A stretch of 64,000 nt of DNA from Galaxea fascicularis (lineage: Eukaryota > Cnidaria > Anthozoa > Scleractinia > Euphylliidae), in contig OX419338.1 in assembly GCA_948470475.1 (NCBI GenBank), positions 26,945,636-27,009,635 on the forward strand, in the 5' to 3' direction. The position numbers were made by a program, and so were the translations under genes. A model generated the notes under the pieces. The model was not told the DNA's origin. It ran no database searches and saw only the letters and a list, made by a program, of their open reading frames with translations. How positions within the stretch are numbered: the stretch's first letter is position 1; the number at the start of each line of letters is the position of its first letter. This document shows, piece after piece, positions 54,452 through 64,000 of this stretch.

Positions 54452-54954
54452 AAGATAGACAAGGAGTTCCTCCCGTTCCGCTTGACAAGAAGGGGCAGCC
54501 GGCGGTAAAACAACAGCAACGATATTATCTGGCGCGTGAGGCGCTTGGCGTTGAGGCGCCACAGAACTTTTTGCGGTTCGGCATCAGAGGAGGCGTAAGC
54601 TTAAGCCTCTGAAAAGAAGCTTGAGCGGACTGACTGAATAATGTATTCAAGATTAGCCTCTTATAGTCGATTGGGTAAGACCGCTGTAAATATCTGCTGT
54701 CTTGAAATACTGGGCACTGAGGCTTGAGTGTCACGTGACGCACATGAGTGCAGTTCCTCGAAGGTGGTAAGTTTGTCAGGTTTAAGTGTTTTTTTGAGAC
54801 GTTTTCCTGTGAAGAAAGCCCCAGGCTTCATTTACCTAGAATGTGGCTGAAAGACAAGCCTCTGAAAGAAACCAGAGGTAAGAGGCAATTTCATGCTGGT
54901 TGAATTGCCAGACATTCTTTCCAGATGCTTGCTTTTAACCACATTCACATTCTA

Positions 54955-55016
54955 GGCCAACTTCACTCTTCAGTCGCATCGTTTTTTAAACATGCGACTC
55001 AAGAGTGAAGTTGGCC
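54955..55016. repeat. Hairpin, 25-bp arms and 12-bp loop
   Basis: GGCCAACTTCACTCTTCAGT (54955 on) pairs with ACTCAAGAGTGAAGTTGGCC (54997-55016) with one mismatch across 25 bp. The loop is T- and A-rich. The 77-codon ORF starting at 54992 inside it is not convincing. Confidence 0.85.
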
Positions 55017-55229
55017 ATTTTGCTGATGGATTCCGGGACCCACCAAGGGAATTTGGGCTAATTTTTACTGGTGAAAAGAATCAATCGATGCAATATTTTG
55101 CTGCTAGTCCAAAAACAAAACCTACGAAATTAACAAAGGAAGAGTTGCATGCTCGTGGTGTGGCTCTGTTACCCAGAGTTCTCTTCAGGCGTAAACGAAG
55201 CCAGTTGAGACACGGGAGAGATTGAGGTT

Positions 55230-56369
55230 TGCTGTAAATGTAGCCTTTTGGTTTTTATCAGATTTTTGGATTAAAATCCTCACCACAAAAAATGTTCTTT
55301 TTGAGGGCCTGCGATTTGTCATAAAGAAAGAATACATTCTTGTCTCAACTTTCGTTAAAAAAAAAATAAGGATTCTTGAAATCGTAGATTAGCACTGTAT
55401 CGCAAACATGACTGCATCTCGAAGTGCTATTCAGTAACGCTTGTTTAACCGGAGTCGAACGAGCCGAGAAAGGAAATCAGCTTCATACCTGCAAGTCCAA
55501 AACTCCAACCTTTTGAAGTTGATTTAGTATGGCTTCAAGGATTTGCTTAAGTTCGCTTACTCGGCGTTGCTCGGCGTAATCGAGCCGAAAACAACGGATT
55601 CACTACCTTATCTTACCCCTTTCAAGCAAGCGCATTAAAACTGGCTTTTTATTGTGTAATTCAAACGGCACACCACGATTACGATATTTTAAAAAATACG
55701 ATAGCAGATGTAACATCAATGGCGACTTCCCAAATCCTGTGGGTAAAATCCCAGTGGCGTCTCCATCCTTGAGAAAGTACTCAAGAGACTTGACTTGAAG
55801 GGTTTTAAATTAAAAGGTGGAAAGCTGCCACTATTCAATGAAATTTCAACTTGTCACAGCACTTTTAAATAATCTGGTCTCTCAGCAAGTATCGTCATTT
55901 TGAACACTAATCGCACTAATCAACGATCAAGACAAGAAAAGAAAAAATTTACACCATCAAGAAACGAATGAGATGTCCATACATGATGTGGTTGGCAGAA
56001 AGAGAACTATGTATGGCTACGAGCATATGCTGTTTTTCCTGGCTTATGGTGCTATCATTATGATTGTAACCGTTACGTTGGGACCATATTTGAAGAAAAA
56101 ATAAGCCAAAGCTGAGCGGCGAATCAGGAAGCAGGAATAAATGCAAATCACAACACGGCACACTGACGCCCAGGTTCTTTACTTTATTACAAAGAAGAGT
56201 TAAAAGTTGCGGAAGGAGTTAAAAATCGTTTTGCTGCGAAGGATAAAGACCCTTTGAGACTTAAAGCTCTCCTTACAGATTTTTTACTAAATCAATTTGC
56301 AAACACTGGTCCTCAAAGTTTCTTTTAAAAGAAAATTCATAAACCTGCAATTCTTGGTTTTCAACAACG
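55230..56369. other. Host intergenic DNA, nothing recognised
   Basis: AT-rich, short ORFs only. No repeats or RNA genes could be supported. Confidence 0.35.
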
Positions 56370-56505
56370 TGACAGGGTGGCCATGTTGGGGGTCAAAACA
56401 ATAGAAAATTCTTTTGAAGAATTTACATAAAAATAGAATTTAGTTCCCAGCGGAGAGGAACGCTATTGTTCTTGACCACCAACATGGCCGCCATGACGTC
56501 ACTTG
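56370..56505. repeat. Short inverted-repeat element
   Basis: GTGGCCATGTTGGGGGTCAA and the reverse complement of the right side (GGCGGCCATGTTGGTGGTCA) match imperfectly over about 33 bp around a 60-bp centre. A MITE-like foldback is likely. Confidence 0.65.
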
Positions 56506-57427
56506 CAAACCAGCAATATAGCAGTGTTTACCTGAGTGTCGAAACTAATTAGCAATTGCTTTGGTTTTGCTTAAATAGCCATGATAACAATGCTACCGAT
56601 AATGATTTGAAACTCTATTGCGCGATCCATACAAAATGAAGGGCTTTACTTCACTCTCTGATTGGTTTGCAATGATGATCGCGCCTGAAGCGTCGGCTTT
56701 ATGTAATAGGTTGGAATCTTGATTGGCTCATTGCGATGTTCCTGAACATTGGTCAGAGTAATTACTGTCATTTTTGTTTTACGACACTCGATTAAAAACC
56801 CTCATTACCAGCAAAGTACTGATCCGGTGCATAAAATAAGGTTCACCACTTCATTTTCTTCCATGCTGATTGATTTCATTGATTTTGACGTGATAGTGTT
56901 TATAGAGACGATCATGCAGTAGCATCCACGTAGCGAAAACACCAAGATGAAAAGGGAAGGAAGAGATGTTGTCTCCGTTCTTCCCTTATCTAGCTAACTT
57001 TTTTGCAAAACGAGGTCGATCACAATTTCAGCTTTTTCACCCAAACTGGGCTAAAAGAAAGTTTACTCAATCCGAAAATCACACAAACTGGAAATAATTC
57101 GGCTGACGAAAAGCGCATTCCGTTGGAGCCGATCATCCCTGTTTTCTGTTTGATGAACGTTTCTTCTTTTCTTTTAATTCCAATCTTCCACACGAAATGA
57201 CAAATTCGTAAATTCATTCGTAATACCTTTTTACTTTGTACGAAATTTGGGATGGTAACGAATCGGTAATGCCTATTTTGGCTTTTGCCTGGAAGTAAAT
57301 TTAGTGGCGAACAAATAATACCAATACTGAGGCTTTGGACTCCTCTTTGAGGCTCAAAGCGGCATGTGCTCTAGCATTTGATAACAGAAAGCCCAATTGT
57401 AAAAGCGGTTGTAAGGCATTCACTTTC
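56506..57427. other. Host intergenic DNA, no gene seen
   Basis: Short ORFs on both strands at 57003-57217 overlap one another and are not supported. Confidence 0.35.
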
Positions 57428-58665
57428 CCAGGCATAACTAATCAATGATCAATGGCATAAATGGATAATCAACTGGTTACTTGGTGATTGTTGGCAATAC
57501 TCAATGAGTAATCTAACACAAAAACTTTAATTTGTGGAGCATCGATCACTCATTGATTCACTGATTACTCATTAACGTCATTTATTATTCCTTGATATCA
57601 GTGATTATCCACTGATTAGTCATTTACTGCTCTGAAATAATATTCCAACATTTTGGTTTCGTTTAAAGCCAATATAAGATCCTGTATATGTTTCAACTAA
57701 GCTGACAGGGAACAACTATGGTAACCATGATAATTTAACACACTCTTTCTTTGTATAAGAACTTTTTTTATAAGAACGTTGACGCTGACATTAGCCAAAA
57801 TTTTAAGAATACGCTAAGAACATACCCAGGTTGAGTCAGTAAGAACGTCTTTATTTTGCTCATTCGTTTTTGATGCGTTATGAACCTCTTTTCAAAACTT
57901 TTTGTAGTGAACCAAATTGACCAAGAGTTGGTTGGCGCGATATCTTGTACTCGGCATCAGAGCAAGCTGCACAAGCATGTGACAAGCAACTTCAGGATTC
58001 CTGGTCAAGTCCTCATTGATGATTTATTGGAATACTATGCCATGTAACTTAAGAACATCTTCAGAACGTTTTTTCAACCTCAAATCGCCAAGAAAATTAG
58101 AACGTTGAGCCTGAGCTCTAAGATTAGACGTTCTTGTAAAACAAAGAGTGTAGTCGCAAATTAAGATCAATTTGTAGTCATGCAAAGGCATTACTTAAAA
58201 GGCTGCGACATTTTCATAAGCTTCCTTAAATTTGGTGAGTTTTGATACAAAATTCGACCGGCTTTGGAAAAAAAATTGCTGAGGGCCTCTAACAGGAAAG
58301 TGTGCCATGTCACAGACGCAGACCACATTCCACAGGTCAGGAGTACAAGTCACTGCTCTATCGATATCTAAGCCAAACAGTTTTCCCTCGATCCAAAACA
58401 CTACTTTTGTCATCGACAGGAGAAAATGAAGTTGCTGAGACAAGTTAGACCACAATAAAGTTGAAATAAATAGAATTCAAGTTGTTTCCTTTTTCTTTCG
58501 ACGGCCCTGATGACGAATCAATGACATCAAAAAGACTAAGACTTTTGTGAAACGATTAGTCATCGATTACCCATTGAGTATTGCCAATAATTAATGATTG
58601 ACCAACTGACTACTCATTGATTACCCATAAATTACTCATTGATTACATTGATTAGTTATGTCTGG
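57428..58665. mobile_element. 1.24-kb element with long imperfect inverted ends
   Basis: CCAGGCATAACTAATCAATG at the left and CCAGACATAACTAATCAATG (reverse complement) at the right match at 19 of 20 bases. Further inside, both ends carry many copies of ATCAATGAGTAA-like words and the matching phrase TTGGCAATACTCAATG. An 86-codon minus-strand ORF at 58195-58455 is internal and unrecognised. It is non-autonomous; the superfamily is unknown. Confidence 0.7.
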
Positions 58666-59429
58666 ACTTGCCCGTAACCTGGATTAAAACGAAGCACTAA
58701 CCAATCAAGTTCAGACAATTTGACATTTTTTTAGCTGCGTGAAAGCCTTTCTGGGCATTTTCAATTACTCATAAAACTCATGCATGATCCTTGAACAAAT
58801 ACGAACCTGCTAGTCAGCGGATAATAAAATTAAACCTAAAACGTCTATGTTTTTCGTAAACCTATTTCCTGCCATACTCAGCAGAAAACGCAAACATTAT
58901 AGCACCTGTCCTTTTCCATTGTTATAATTACACTTAATCTTACATAAAATGAAAAAAAAAAAAAAAACAGTAACAGGGTCCTTCTGTTGAAAAGTGTTTT
59001 TGTCTGCTAGCCCGTTTCCTGACCGATAGTCAGTACTGAGAGCATCTCGCTTGATCCAGGTTAACAAATTGTTACATGTACAGTAGTCAGAATTTCCTTT
59101 CTTCTGCATGCAGGTCTTGCCATAGGTCACATTCTCAACAGAACACCTCTCGTTCCAGTTCCTTGGGACTTAACTCGCTCAGTTGCATGTATACTTTGCT
59201 CGCTGAACGCGTGGTCTGGGGATCACTGGCTTTTCTTGGAGGACTGTCTTTGATCTCTGTAAATATAGGTGTTTGTTTTTCTAAGACGTTTTAGGATATG
59301 GGTAAGATGATAGCTGTTTTTCTTTCGGGTTGCCAGATTCTCTAACCCTATTTTTGTGCTATGTTTGGAAACTCTACTTATTTACTAATCATCATGACGG
59401 AGCCCCCATATTCGGAACAGAGAGCTAAG
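58666..59429. other. Host intergenic DNA, no gene seen
   Basis: An A14-15 run occurs at about 58952-58966. Short ORFs only. Confidence 0.35.
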
Positions 59430-59467
59430 ATGGATGGATGGGTGGATGGATGGATGGATGGATGGAT
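59430..59467. repeat. (TGGA)n microsatellite
   Basis: About ten ATGG units with one variant, directly adjoining the SINE. Confidence 0.9.
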
Positions 59468-59590
59468 GGCGCAGTGGTGAGAGCACTCGCCTCCCACCAA
59501 TGTGGCCCGGGTTCGATCCCCTGAAAAAAGGCAAAACAAACTAAATACTGGATCACATGTTCGCGTGACATTGTTTAAGTATTTGTATCA
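59468..59590 (+). mobile_element. tRNA-derived SINE
   Basis: GGCGCAGTGGTGAGAGC is a box-A region and GGGTTCGATCCCC (59509-59521) a perfect box-B, about 30 bp apart, as in a tRNA head. The fold lacks a proper acceptor stem, and A-rich non-tRNA sequence follows. The right end is unclear. Confidence 0.65.
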
Positions 59591-59640
59591 CAATCAGATT
59601 TATTAAAAGATCATGGCTCGTGTATTGATCTTGAATTAGC

Positions 59641-60581
59641 TCATGTACTGATGTAAGGAAACCCAGTTAAAATGGACCTTCCTTCTGGCTTCATTCCTCC
59701 TGGAAGTGGCTTCATTTGACTTGCGCTTTTATTAGGATTCTTACCTTCATGGGGCGTAACACTGCCCAGTGAATGACTTTTCTCCCCAGTTGCAAGACTC
59801 TTAGAATCTCCTGTATTTTGTGTTTCGTTATTACAGTTCAGTACTATTTCAGGTAAAGAGCGAGTACGATGAGATTCTGAGGATCTGGGAGTACCTTCAA
59901 CACCCAGTTCTGACTGCTCAGCTTTCATCAAAGGAGATTGTCTTTGAAATGACGGACGATGCGCTTTCCTTCTTAACGCTGAATCACAGCTCTTTGTTCT
60001 GTGAAAGCTCCGCTTGGTCGTCGCACCTGTGTCCAACGATCCAGCTTGTCCTCGTGTTTTGTTTTCTGACAGACAACTGCCTTCAGTCCTATCAGCTACT
60101 TCGGAGTCATTGGTAAATGATTTTGAACCTGGCTTCACACCTTGAATGAAATCACTCGTTGAAGAAGAGGGTGAAAATCTGTTAACTGTATTCCGAACTG
60201 TTGTAGCCTCGGGTTCTACACTTACGTTCATGGTAACTGGGAAGTTCGTAACTATAACCGCCTCTGTTTCATAATCGTCATCCTCTGAAGATATACTCTG
60301 ATACTGCCAACGAGGATCTTTACAACCTTTGCCAATTTCATTCAATTTTGTTTTATTCCTTTCGATCGAATCTTCTGGTAGTATTTCTGATGGTGCACCC
60401 GTGATGTCAAGCAGTCGATGGCTATCAGTCATCACACGCTTCTCCAACAGTGCTTCAGTTTCTTTTTCTGCTGTGTTATTTTGTTCCACACTGGCATCAC
60501 CGAGGACTAAATCTGTGTGTCCTGGTCGGTTAATTAGTGATGTGAATTCTTGCAGATTAGATGCATGTGGATCAAAGGTTC
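59641..60581 (-). CDS. Last coding exon of an unknown host gene
   Basis: The exon begins after an acceptor (TCTCGTTCAACAG, 60582 upward) and ends at the stop codon at 59641. It encodes about 313 residues of Ser-, Thr- and Glu-rich, probably disordered protein with SSEDDDYE, a basic patch RRKAHRPSFQR and FHRTKSCDS, the latter a possible 14-3-3 or basophilic-kinase site. The Met at 60621 that would lengthen the frame lies in the MITE of the intron and is not used in this model. The splice phase (1) matches the exon at 61366-61881, which also ends in phase 1. No family was recognised; a cytoplasmic tail of a receptor or transporter is one possibility. Confidence 0.65.
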
Positions 60582-60608
60582 CTGTTGAACGAGATTGTAT
60601 CGATTGTA

Positions 60609-60888
60609 GAGTGGTTTTCAATTGAATGTCGTAAAACCAAAACCAAAGCAGTTACTCTGACCAATCACAAGACTCGAGGACTGCTCTGTGAACCAATCAG
60701 AATTTGAAGTAATTACGTGCAACCGGCGCCAAGCGCGGGAAAATGCGCGCATAGCATAGCGATTGGGTTAGGTTTTGGTTCTCATTGGCTAAGAAAGTGG
60801 CGCGAGTTTTGTCAACCAATCACGGAGCGAAGTGAAGCAAAACCAAAGCAAACGCGAATCACCTTCGACACTCGGTTAAAAACCACTC
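60609..60888. mobile_element. MITE with TA flanks in the intron
   Basis: GAGTGGTTTTCAATTGAATG and the reverse complement of the right end (GAGTGGTTTTTAACCGAGTG) match at 19 of 23 positions. TA flanks both ends. The interior carries ACCAAAACCAAAGC near both ends and several CCAATCA words. This looks like a mariner-type MITE. It sits between two exons. Confidence 0.75.
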
Positions 60889-61365
60889 TATCAATGAAGG
60901 CGAATAGATCCCTTACAGAAGGTCTTACTACATCAAAATTACTTATTTTAATTTCGAGCTGAGAGTGGATTCAGGAAGCCACTTTTGTGGTGTAGTGTAA
61001 CCATCGAGTGCAATGCGATGCAATCAAAAGGCTACTCAAGGCGTTTCGCCCTTTTTGCTCATACTAAATTTATTCAACCAAACAGCATTGGGTATCTCTC
61101 ATTCTTCATGCAACAAAATCAAAACTCGAAGCCCGTGAGTTTCAATTCGCACCATTCCCTATTTTTCGGATCCCGTAGACACACCCAGCGAACTTAGTAA
61201 CACAACCTGATTGCAGCAATGAAAGTGAAAGCAACGGACTCTACTGAGTAATTCATAAACGACAGGAAATATTTGACTAGAAACTATCTTAAGGGCTGTG
61301 TAGATGTGGCTTCAGAAGTCACTAGCATGATCAAACCTCGAGACATACTGCGTATTTCACTTTAC

Positions 61366-61881
61366 CTGGCAAATCACGTTCTTGACTCTTATCAATTGAA
61401 TCAGATTTCATTTTCATGCCTGTAGATGAGGTAAACTGAGAAGGGGATTGACCCGAAGAAATAGGGCCGGTGCTCGAATTTCCGCCTTCTTGTAGAACGG
61501 AAACTTCACATGTTGTTTCATCTAGCGGGCAGTCTGCACTCGACGCAGCCTGCTGTTGTTCAAGTGGGAGGCCTGCTTGCGTTGCCTCTACCTCATCTTT
61601 AAAAGAAATGCGTTTTCTTTGCAACCAAGGCCGTATTCTGGGTTTGTCATCTCCGTCGATGTCACTGATTCCATCGCCTTGGTAACAGTTTCTTTCACAA
61701 GTGCTGTTTATCACTCCTCCTTGGTGATAACCGATGCTGCTATCGGGTACAATGCCAGAGTCGTGCCAGCTGAATGAAGGGTCTTTCCTCAACGTCGTAT
61801 CATTAGTGATTGGCGTCTGAGGTTCTTTCTCCAAGCTGTTTCGCCAGCTTAACGAAAGTCTTCGTGAATTCGCCCAGGGAT
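61366..61881 (-). CDS. Internal coding exon of the same host gene
   Basis: The acceptor is TTTTTAATCGCAG just above 61881 and the donor is GCCAG/GTAAAG at 61365-61366. The 516-bp exon encodes DPWANSRRLSLSWRNSLEKE and continues with a Ser-, Gly- and Asp-rich region including a basic-acidic block (RPWLQRKRISFKDEVEA). RKRISFKDEV resembles a phosphorylation site. It ends with one base of a Gly codon completed by the next exon. Upstream exons were not found within the window. Confidence 0.65.
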
Positions 61882-62532
61882 CTGCGATTAAAAATAAAGA
61901 AAATCAAGCAAAACCAGAAAATAAGACATGTTGGGGCAGATCTGTTTTTTCGTGGCAGGAGCCCATCACTAGGAGCGATCCTGTGAATTTAATTCTTGAT
62001 CGGGCCTTTTAACATGCCTAATTATTTTTTATAAACGTCTTTCCCGCGATCAAAATGACGTAGTCGCTTCTTTGTGTCCACACTTTCTCCGCTACTTTCT
62101 AACCACTCACTTTCATTTTCAGATTCTTCATTACTCTCAGTTGTCTCCTTCGCAACTTCCTACATTTTCAATCTGTGAACTTGAGCTTTCCGATTCCCGT
62201 CTGTCTGCCATGTTTCAGCCAGAGTTAATGTATGCGAAACTGCACAGCACTGATTGGCTTTAACCGTAGCCAGGGAAACGCTGCTTCCCGGGAAAGCCCG
62301 GTAACGTTTTCCGTGGTTATTCCAGCGATGTGTATTTCTGTAACTCTACAGATCTGCTTCTGTACTGTTTTCCATTTTTTTAAATTTATTAAGTTAATCA
62401 AACAATCTGTTCCTGCCTCGAAAAGCATTTCGTGCTAATTTGGAGGGCAAATGTTTTGACAGTACTTTAGTGTATTTTTTAATAAAGTTTTGTTGTTTGT
62501 TGTTGTTGTTTGTTTGTTGGTTAAGCTGACTT
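61882..62532. other. Upstream flank of the host exons
   Basis: A minus-strand reading from ATG near 62212 gives MADRRESESSSSQIENVG, and after a one-base shift an acidic stretch ETTESNEESENESEWLE. This may be a decayed coding fragment. (TTG)n-like sequence lies at 62485-62521. Nothing firmer can be said. Confidence 0.3.
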
Positions 62533-62541
62533 ATAGTGAGC

Positions 62542-63303
62542 TACCCTGCGAGCAGAGGTCTCTTCGATCTTCTTAGATAAGTCGGGAAGAGGAAGAGACC
62601 TCTGCCAACCGCCTCGACTTTCTTTGATTTGCTGCTCATCCACCGAAATGGATGAGTCAGTCCAGTTTAAAACCGGTTTTTAAAGTTTTACCGCAGTGCG
62701 CATACTCCTTGATGGAATTGCTGACTTAATAGATGCCCGCGGTATATTGTTTACGCAAGTCAATTCACAAAATGGCGGATGCCTCGGCTGGCGTATCTCT
62801 CTCAAAGAAAGTCTTTGACAAAGCAGTGAACAGCGCACTGGGAAAAGTGAACACTGGAATAGTTAAGCTCACAGAACACCAGTTTAAGGCCTTGAATAAT
62901 TTTCTGTGTAATGTTCTGCTTGTTTGCTTGCCTACCGGCCATGGCAAATCAATGATCTATCAACTTTGCCCTGTTGTTGTGAAAGAACTTTCTTCTTCTG
63001 GTCTGGAACAGTTCCCGACTGACCCAATAGTAGTTGTAATCTCTCCGCTAATTTCGCTGATCGCAGATCAGATAGGCTCATGTGAAAAGCTGGAAATTAA
63101 AGCGTGTAAAGTGGACTCAGAGAGCCTCGATCGGTTAAAGGAAGCATGCGAGTTAGAAATTTTATATAAAAGCGAGGCTAATAAAGGCTTGGTTACATTT
63201 CATTTCACGCATGCTCAACAAGAAAAGTCGAGGCGGTTGGCAGAGGTCTCTTCCTCTTCCCGACTTATCTAGGAAGATCGAAGAGACCTCTGCTCGCAGG
63301 GTA
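62542..63303. mobile_element. Pack-MULE-like element with 80-bp TIRs
   Basis: The first 80 bp (62542-62621, TACCCTGCGAGCAGAGGTCT and on) are the reverse complement of the last 80 bp (63224-63303) with a single mismatch. Flanks ATAGTGAGC (62533-62541) and ACAGTGAGC (63304-63312) agree at 8 of 9 bases, a 9-bp target duplication as made by Mutator-like elements. Each TIR contains its own 14-bp inverted repeat (GCAGAGGTCTCTTC / GAAGAGACCTCTGC). The interior holds a RecQ-like helicase gene fragment and no transposase. Confidence 0.75.
62772..63272 (+). CDS. Captured RecQ-type helicase N-terminal fragment
   Basis: Starting at the well-placed ATG in CAAAATGG (62772; the frame is open from 62733), the ORF has 166 codons. 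It encodes LTEHQFKALNNFL, Walker A LPTGHGKSMIYQL and motif Ia VVVISPLISLIADQI, the beginning of a RecQ/WRN-like ATPase core. It lacks motif II (DExH) and everything after, so it cannot be a helicase. The last about 15 residues (SRRLAEVSSSSRLI) and the stop codon are encoded by the right TIR of the surrounding element. A truncated ATP-binding polypeptide could be made if transcribed; no evidence of expression is visible. Confidence 0.75.
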   Translation: MADASAGVSLSKKVFDKAVNSALGKVNTGIVKLTEHQFKALNNFLCNVLLVCLPTGHGKSMIYQLCPVVVKELSSSGLEQFPTDPIVVVISPLISLIADQIGSCEKLEIKACKVDSESLDRLKEACELEILYKSEANKGLVTFHFTHAQQEKSRRLAEVSSSSRLI

Positions 63304-63312
63304 ACAGTGAGC

Positions 63313-63630
63313 GAATCCGAAGTTAAGGAAGAGAATGAAAATTTCGTCGTTGATTGTTGATTGATTGTTGTTGCTGGTTATGCTCGCTGATTTACTTCTC
63401 ACAACGAATGCATTTGATTAAGCAGTGAAATGAAAGCGAAATTAGCTGATGGCCACTGTGATTGTTCAAAGACTTAAGAACACAAGAGATAAGTTTTTCG
63501 CAAGAGACAAGTTGTAGGTAAAGCGAAACTTTGTTTTAATCAAGGAAAAGATACTATTACAGGTTTAAGCTAAGAATTCCTTAATTTCCAGCGATGCACC
63601 CGCACAAGTTTTCGTTTTTGTTTTGAAACT
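63313..63630. other. Host spacer, no gene seen
   Basis: AT-rich DNA between the TIR element and the dispersed repeat; nothing recognised. Confidence 0.35.
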
Positions 63631-63763
63631 ATAGTTGGTTTGCACGTTACGTCATCGCCGCCATGCTGGTGGACGGTAAACAATAGAACTCTCATTTGCT
63701 CGTTTTGTTCCTCCATCAGTATTTGTTCATTTCATCACTGTTATCTCCGTTTCTAGAGATTGG
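63631..63763. repeat. Dispersed repeat, copy B
   Basis: The second copy of the 130-bp repeat at 54318-54451, diverged by scattered substitutions and small indels, in the same orientation. It ends with the shared CTAGAGATTGG. Confidence 0.85.
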
Positions 63764-64000
63764 CTGAAAACCACCTATGCTTGGGTACTTTTTTTTTGGG
63801 AAAATTCGAATCCGGATTTCTGAAACCAAAAACGGATTTTGCGTTTTTTTTTTTTTTTTGAGAAATCCAAAAACGGATAATGAATCCATAAAATCCACAC
63901 TCCGGGTGGATTCTTCAGATCAAATCTAAATCCGGATTTTTGAGATTCACCACTTGGCGCTTTTTTGGGAAACGATTCGAAGAAAAGTATTTTTGACAAG
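63764..64000. repeat. AATCCGGATTT-rich low-complexity end
   Basis: The palindromic word AATCCGGATTT and variants (AAAAACGGAT) recur, with T-runs of 9 and 15. This is probably the start of another inverted-repeat element cut by the window edge. Confidence 0.4.

Noticed and set aside
59468..59530. A tRNA gene
   Set aside because: Box A and box B are present, but there is no paired acceptor stem, and the unit adjoins a (TGGA)n run as tRNA-derived SINEs do.

Overview
This looks like a nuclear scaffold of a marine invertebrate, most likely an anthozoan cnidarian (coral or anemone type). The evidence is AT-rich, gene-poor DNA with AG/GT spliced exons, a DIRS-like tyrosine-recombinase retrotransposon, a LINE, many short inverted-repeat elements and a tRNA-derived SINE. 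The species is inferred from repeat style, not from a diagnostic host gene.

Region 1 (1 to about 11.7 kb) differs in character. It is G+C-richer, compact, and made of intron-less ORFs on both strands. Neighbouring genes overlap (helicase stop over kinase start; kinase 3' end antisense to a glycoprotein), lie 5 to 19 bp apart, and carry TATA-like and AATAAA signals tight against the ORFs. Content: two unknown proteins, a Pif1/UL5-type SF1 helicase, an active-looking protein kinase, a type I membrane glycoprotein, a double GRF-type zinc-finger protein, an Ig-like membrane protein, a coiled-coil protein with a C-terminal CCHC finger (NEMO/optineurin-like layout), a chimeric gene born from a tandem duplication, and a protein resembling a circularly permuted SLOG (Rossmann) domain. 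The best reading is an endogenous or integrated large dsDNA virus segment. A herpes-like relative is possible but not proven. Its left end lies outside the window.

Region 2 (11.7 to 19 kb) is a transition zone with a duplicated 3' segment, CT microsatellites, dispersed GTAGCAAATAC motifs, a frameshifted tyrosine-recombinase gene behind an acidic ORF, and a 200-N assembly gap. Region 3 (19,001 to 37,268) is a tandem array of about 11.5 copies of a roughly 1.59-kb unit with no convincing protein gene but conserved inverted repeats. It ends in an (AT)n run.

Region 4 (37.3 to 59 kb) is host repeat DNA: hairpins, MITE-like elements, and a DIRS-like retroelement on the minus strand interrupted by a younger LINE. 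The LINE's 923-codon ORF joins an ORF1-like region directly to reverse transcriptase with no endonuclease. Region 5 (59.4 to 64 kb) holds two phase-matched exons of an unknown host gene (minus strand), with a MITE in the intron. It also holds a 762-bp element with 80-bp terminal inverted repeats and a near-perfect 9-bp target duplication that carries the N-terminal part of a RecQ-type helicase, a Pack-MULE-like arrangement.
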